From positions 1 through 10,139 of the forward strand of contig JABUQX010148158.1 of the NCBI GenBank assembly GCA_015478945.1: a stretch of DNA of 10,139 nucleotides. Reading direction: 5' to 3'. Below, piece by piece: positions 9,034 to 10,139 of this stretch. A program made the position numbers and the translations under genes. Each line of letters starts with the position of its first letter. Positions within the stretch are counted from its first letter, which is position 1. The DNA comes from Trachelipus rathkii (Eukaryota; Arthropoda; Malacostraca; Isopoda; Trachelipodidae). The notes under the pieces were generated by a model, which searched no databases, was not told where the DNA came from, and saw only the letters and a list, made by a program, of their open reading frames with translations.

Positions 9034-10139
9034 ATGCAAGGTAAGGCTAGGATTTTAGATATTTATTAAAGAAGATATTTCTGGGAAAGAAATTGCAAAA
9101 AGTTCATGTTAGTGAATCTGTGATTTCATGAATAAAACAAAAATTTTTGAAAAACATCTGCTTATCTCCAAAGAAAAAGAAAAAAGTGGAAGAAAACGAA
9201 TAACAAGCAGCCGAGATGACAAAATTTTAATAAGAGGAGGCCCTAAAGAAAGGAGGGGAAATTTGAAAATGCATCAAAAACCACTTACGCAGCTGTAGTA
9301 ACTTTAAGTTGCAGAACAATTAATAGACGTCTTAAGGAAGCTGGATTGAGAGTAAGCAGACGTCCCCGCAAAAAGCAAAAAATAACAGAACAAAATGCCA
9401 AGAGACGCTTAATTTGGGCAAAGCAGTTCATCAACTGGACAGAAATGGACTGGGAAAATGTAAGTTTCATATTGGTTTTCATTTCAAAATTAATATTTCA
9501 TTATATTCCCTGATATGAAATTTTGATTTATTTTTTCAAAATTTTACATTGGGCTTTTCATTTTTATCAGGTCGTGTTCAATGATGAATCGATCATCCAG
9601 TGCACTGATGAATCTTCCCAGTACATTCGTAGAAGGTCTGGAGAGGCTTTTAATATCGAATGTGTCCAACAGAGAGTGAAACATCCAACTCAGGTCATGG
9701 TTTAGAGCGTGATGTCAGTGTATGGAACGGGTAGACATGAGATTGTTAAAGGTACAATGAAGAAGGAGCTGTACAAAACCATCCTTGAATCTCGCCTGTT
9801 GCCTCAATTGCAGGATTGGGCTAAGAAAAAAGGTTCTGGATGCATGAAAGATTTCATATTTATACATGATGGGGCTCCATGTCACAAAGGTCGAACTGTT
9901 ACTCAAGTTTTGAAATCCCATGGAATCCAAACACTACCATGGCCTGGAAATAGCCCCGATATGAATCAGATCGAAAATTTGTGGTCTATTTTAAAAAATG
10001 AAATGAAAAAGGAGACCATAACAAATAAAATTCAGTTGATTGAATCAATAATTAATGTGTGGCACCGAAATGAAAGCATTCAAACATCATGCAGAATATT
10101 AGTACATTCAATGCCACAAAGGATAGATTCCCTCAAAAA
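9034..10139 (+). pseudogene. Tc1-like DD34E transposase, broken, with a probable intron
   Basis: It would cut and paste the element at TA sites. From ATG 9034 (MQGKARILD) the reading must change frame near 9064 (EDISGKEIAK), again near 9100 (VHVSESVIS), before GRKR (9188; SGRKRITSSRDDKILIR) and near 9260, so the N-terminal helix-turn-helix half is badly frameshifted. From 9259 one frame runs TINRRLKEAGLRVSRRPRKK ... WAKQFINWTEMDWEN to 9459. After an apparent 111-bp intron it resumes at 9571 with VVFNDES. An in-frame TAG at 9703-9705 replaces the Trp of the usual VMVWG-like motif. The frame is then open to the window end. The catalytic residues are Asp at 9583-9585 (NDES), Asp at 9868-9870 (IHDGAPCH) and Glu at 9973-9975 (NQIENLW), the last two exactly 34 residues apart. 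Only the final dozen or so residues seem to be missing. Confidence 0.92.
9460..9570 (+). other. Probable spliceosomal intron in the Tc1-like transposase
   Basis: GTAAGT at 9460 follows GAAAAT, and TTCATTTTTATCAG ends at 9570 before GTCGTG. Removing these 111 bp joins DWEN to VVFNDES, which is the continuous sequence expected for Tc1-type transposases around the first catalytic Asp. The interruption is phase 0, AT-rich, has a pyrimidine-rich end and contains an in-frame TGA at 9511-9513. It could instead be a small insertion, but the exact GT-AG borders favour an intron. Confidence 0.78.

Larger units (their letters stand above)
8874..10139 (+). mobile_element. Tc1-like DNA transposon, degenerate, 3' end outside window
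   Basis: A Tc1/mariner element of the Tc1-like DD34E group, identified by its transposase (see the next entry). The left boundary is tentative: CAGTATATTGTACTGTAGTATTTTGACATT at 8874-8903 resembles Tc1-type termini, which typically begin CAGT and contain an AGTATTTTGACA-like core, and it sits about 160 bp before the likely start codon. The right terminal repeat lies past the window end, so the pairing of the ends cannot be tested here. Confidence 0.75.

Noticed and set aside
9285..9482. Minus-strand 65-codon frame
   Set aside because: Antisense shadow of the first exon-like part of the Tc1-like transposase.
9715..9930. Minus-strand 71-codon frame
   Set aside because: Antisense shadow of the catalytic region of the Tc1-like transposase.

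Overview
The window looks like nuclear DNA from an invertebrate animal. It is strongly AT-rich and dense in long simple repeats (TTA/TAA, TG, TAG, TA, AG). It holds degraded eukaryotic DNA transposons, one with a probable spliceosomal intron. There are no bacterial-style gene clusters and no RNA gene that I can recognise. I cannot name the species; arthropods, cephalopods and cnidarians all remain possible. No intact host protein-coding gene is visible.

Layout. Positions 1-1474 are AT-rich with no recognisable gene, apart from a short hexamer repeat at the left edge and a 33-base T run. Positions 1475-6306 are a large direct duplication in two units (about 1475-4113 and 4114-6306). Each unit is built as module A (about 250 bp, AT-rich), then a long compound microsatellite, then module B (about 1.4 kb). 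The second half of each module B is a nested array of five degenerate repeats of about 190 bp. Read on the minus strand, most of these repeats carry a related, mostly open block of about 50 codons. I do not recognise it, and it looks like the remains of an old coding sequence rather than a working gene.

From about 6307, breaking off the second unit, lies a badly damaged hAT-superfamily transposase relic of the DUF4371 / ZMYM1-like ('52 kDa repressor'-like) type. Its homology runs through several frameshifts and stops to the C-terminal hAT dimerisation domain ending at 8128. Next comes an AT-rich spacer with a long (TA)n(AG)7 microsatellite, then more featureless AT-rich sequence.

From about 8874 or 9034 to the right edge is a Tc1-like element. 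Its transposase keeps all three DD34E catalytic residues, but it is frameshifted in the N-terminal DNA-binding half and has an in-frame TAG where the family usually has Trp. A 111-bp phase-0 GT-AG interruption lies immediately before the first catalytic Asp region and looks like a real intron. The 3' end of the element is outside the window.

The two transposon relics and the repeat block show no sign of working together. The window reads as accessory, repeat-rich intergenic or intronic DNA built by duplication, microsatellite expansion and transposon insertion.
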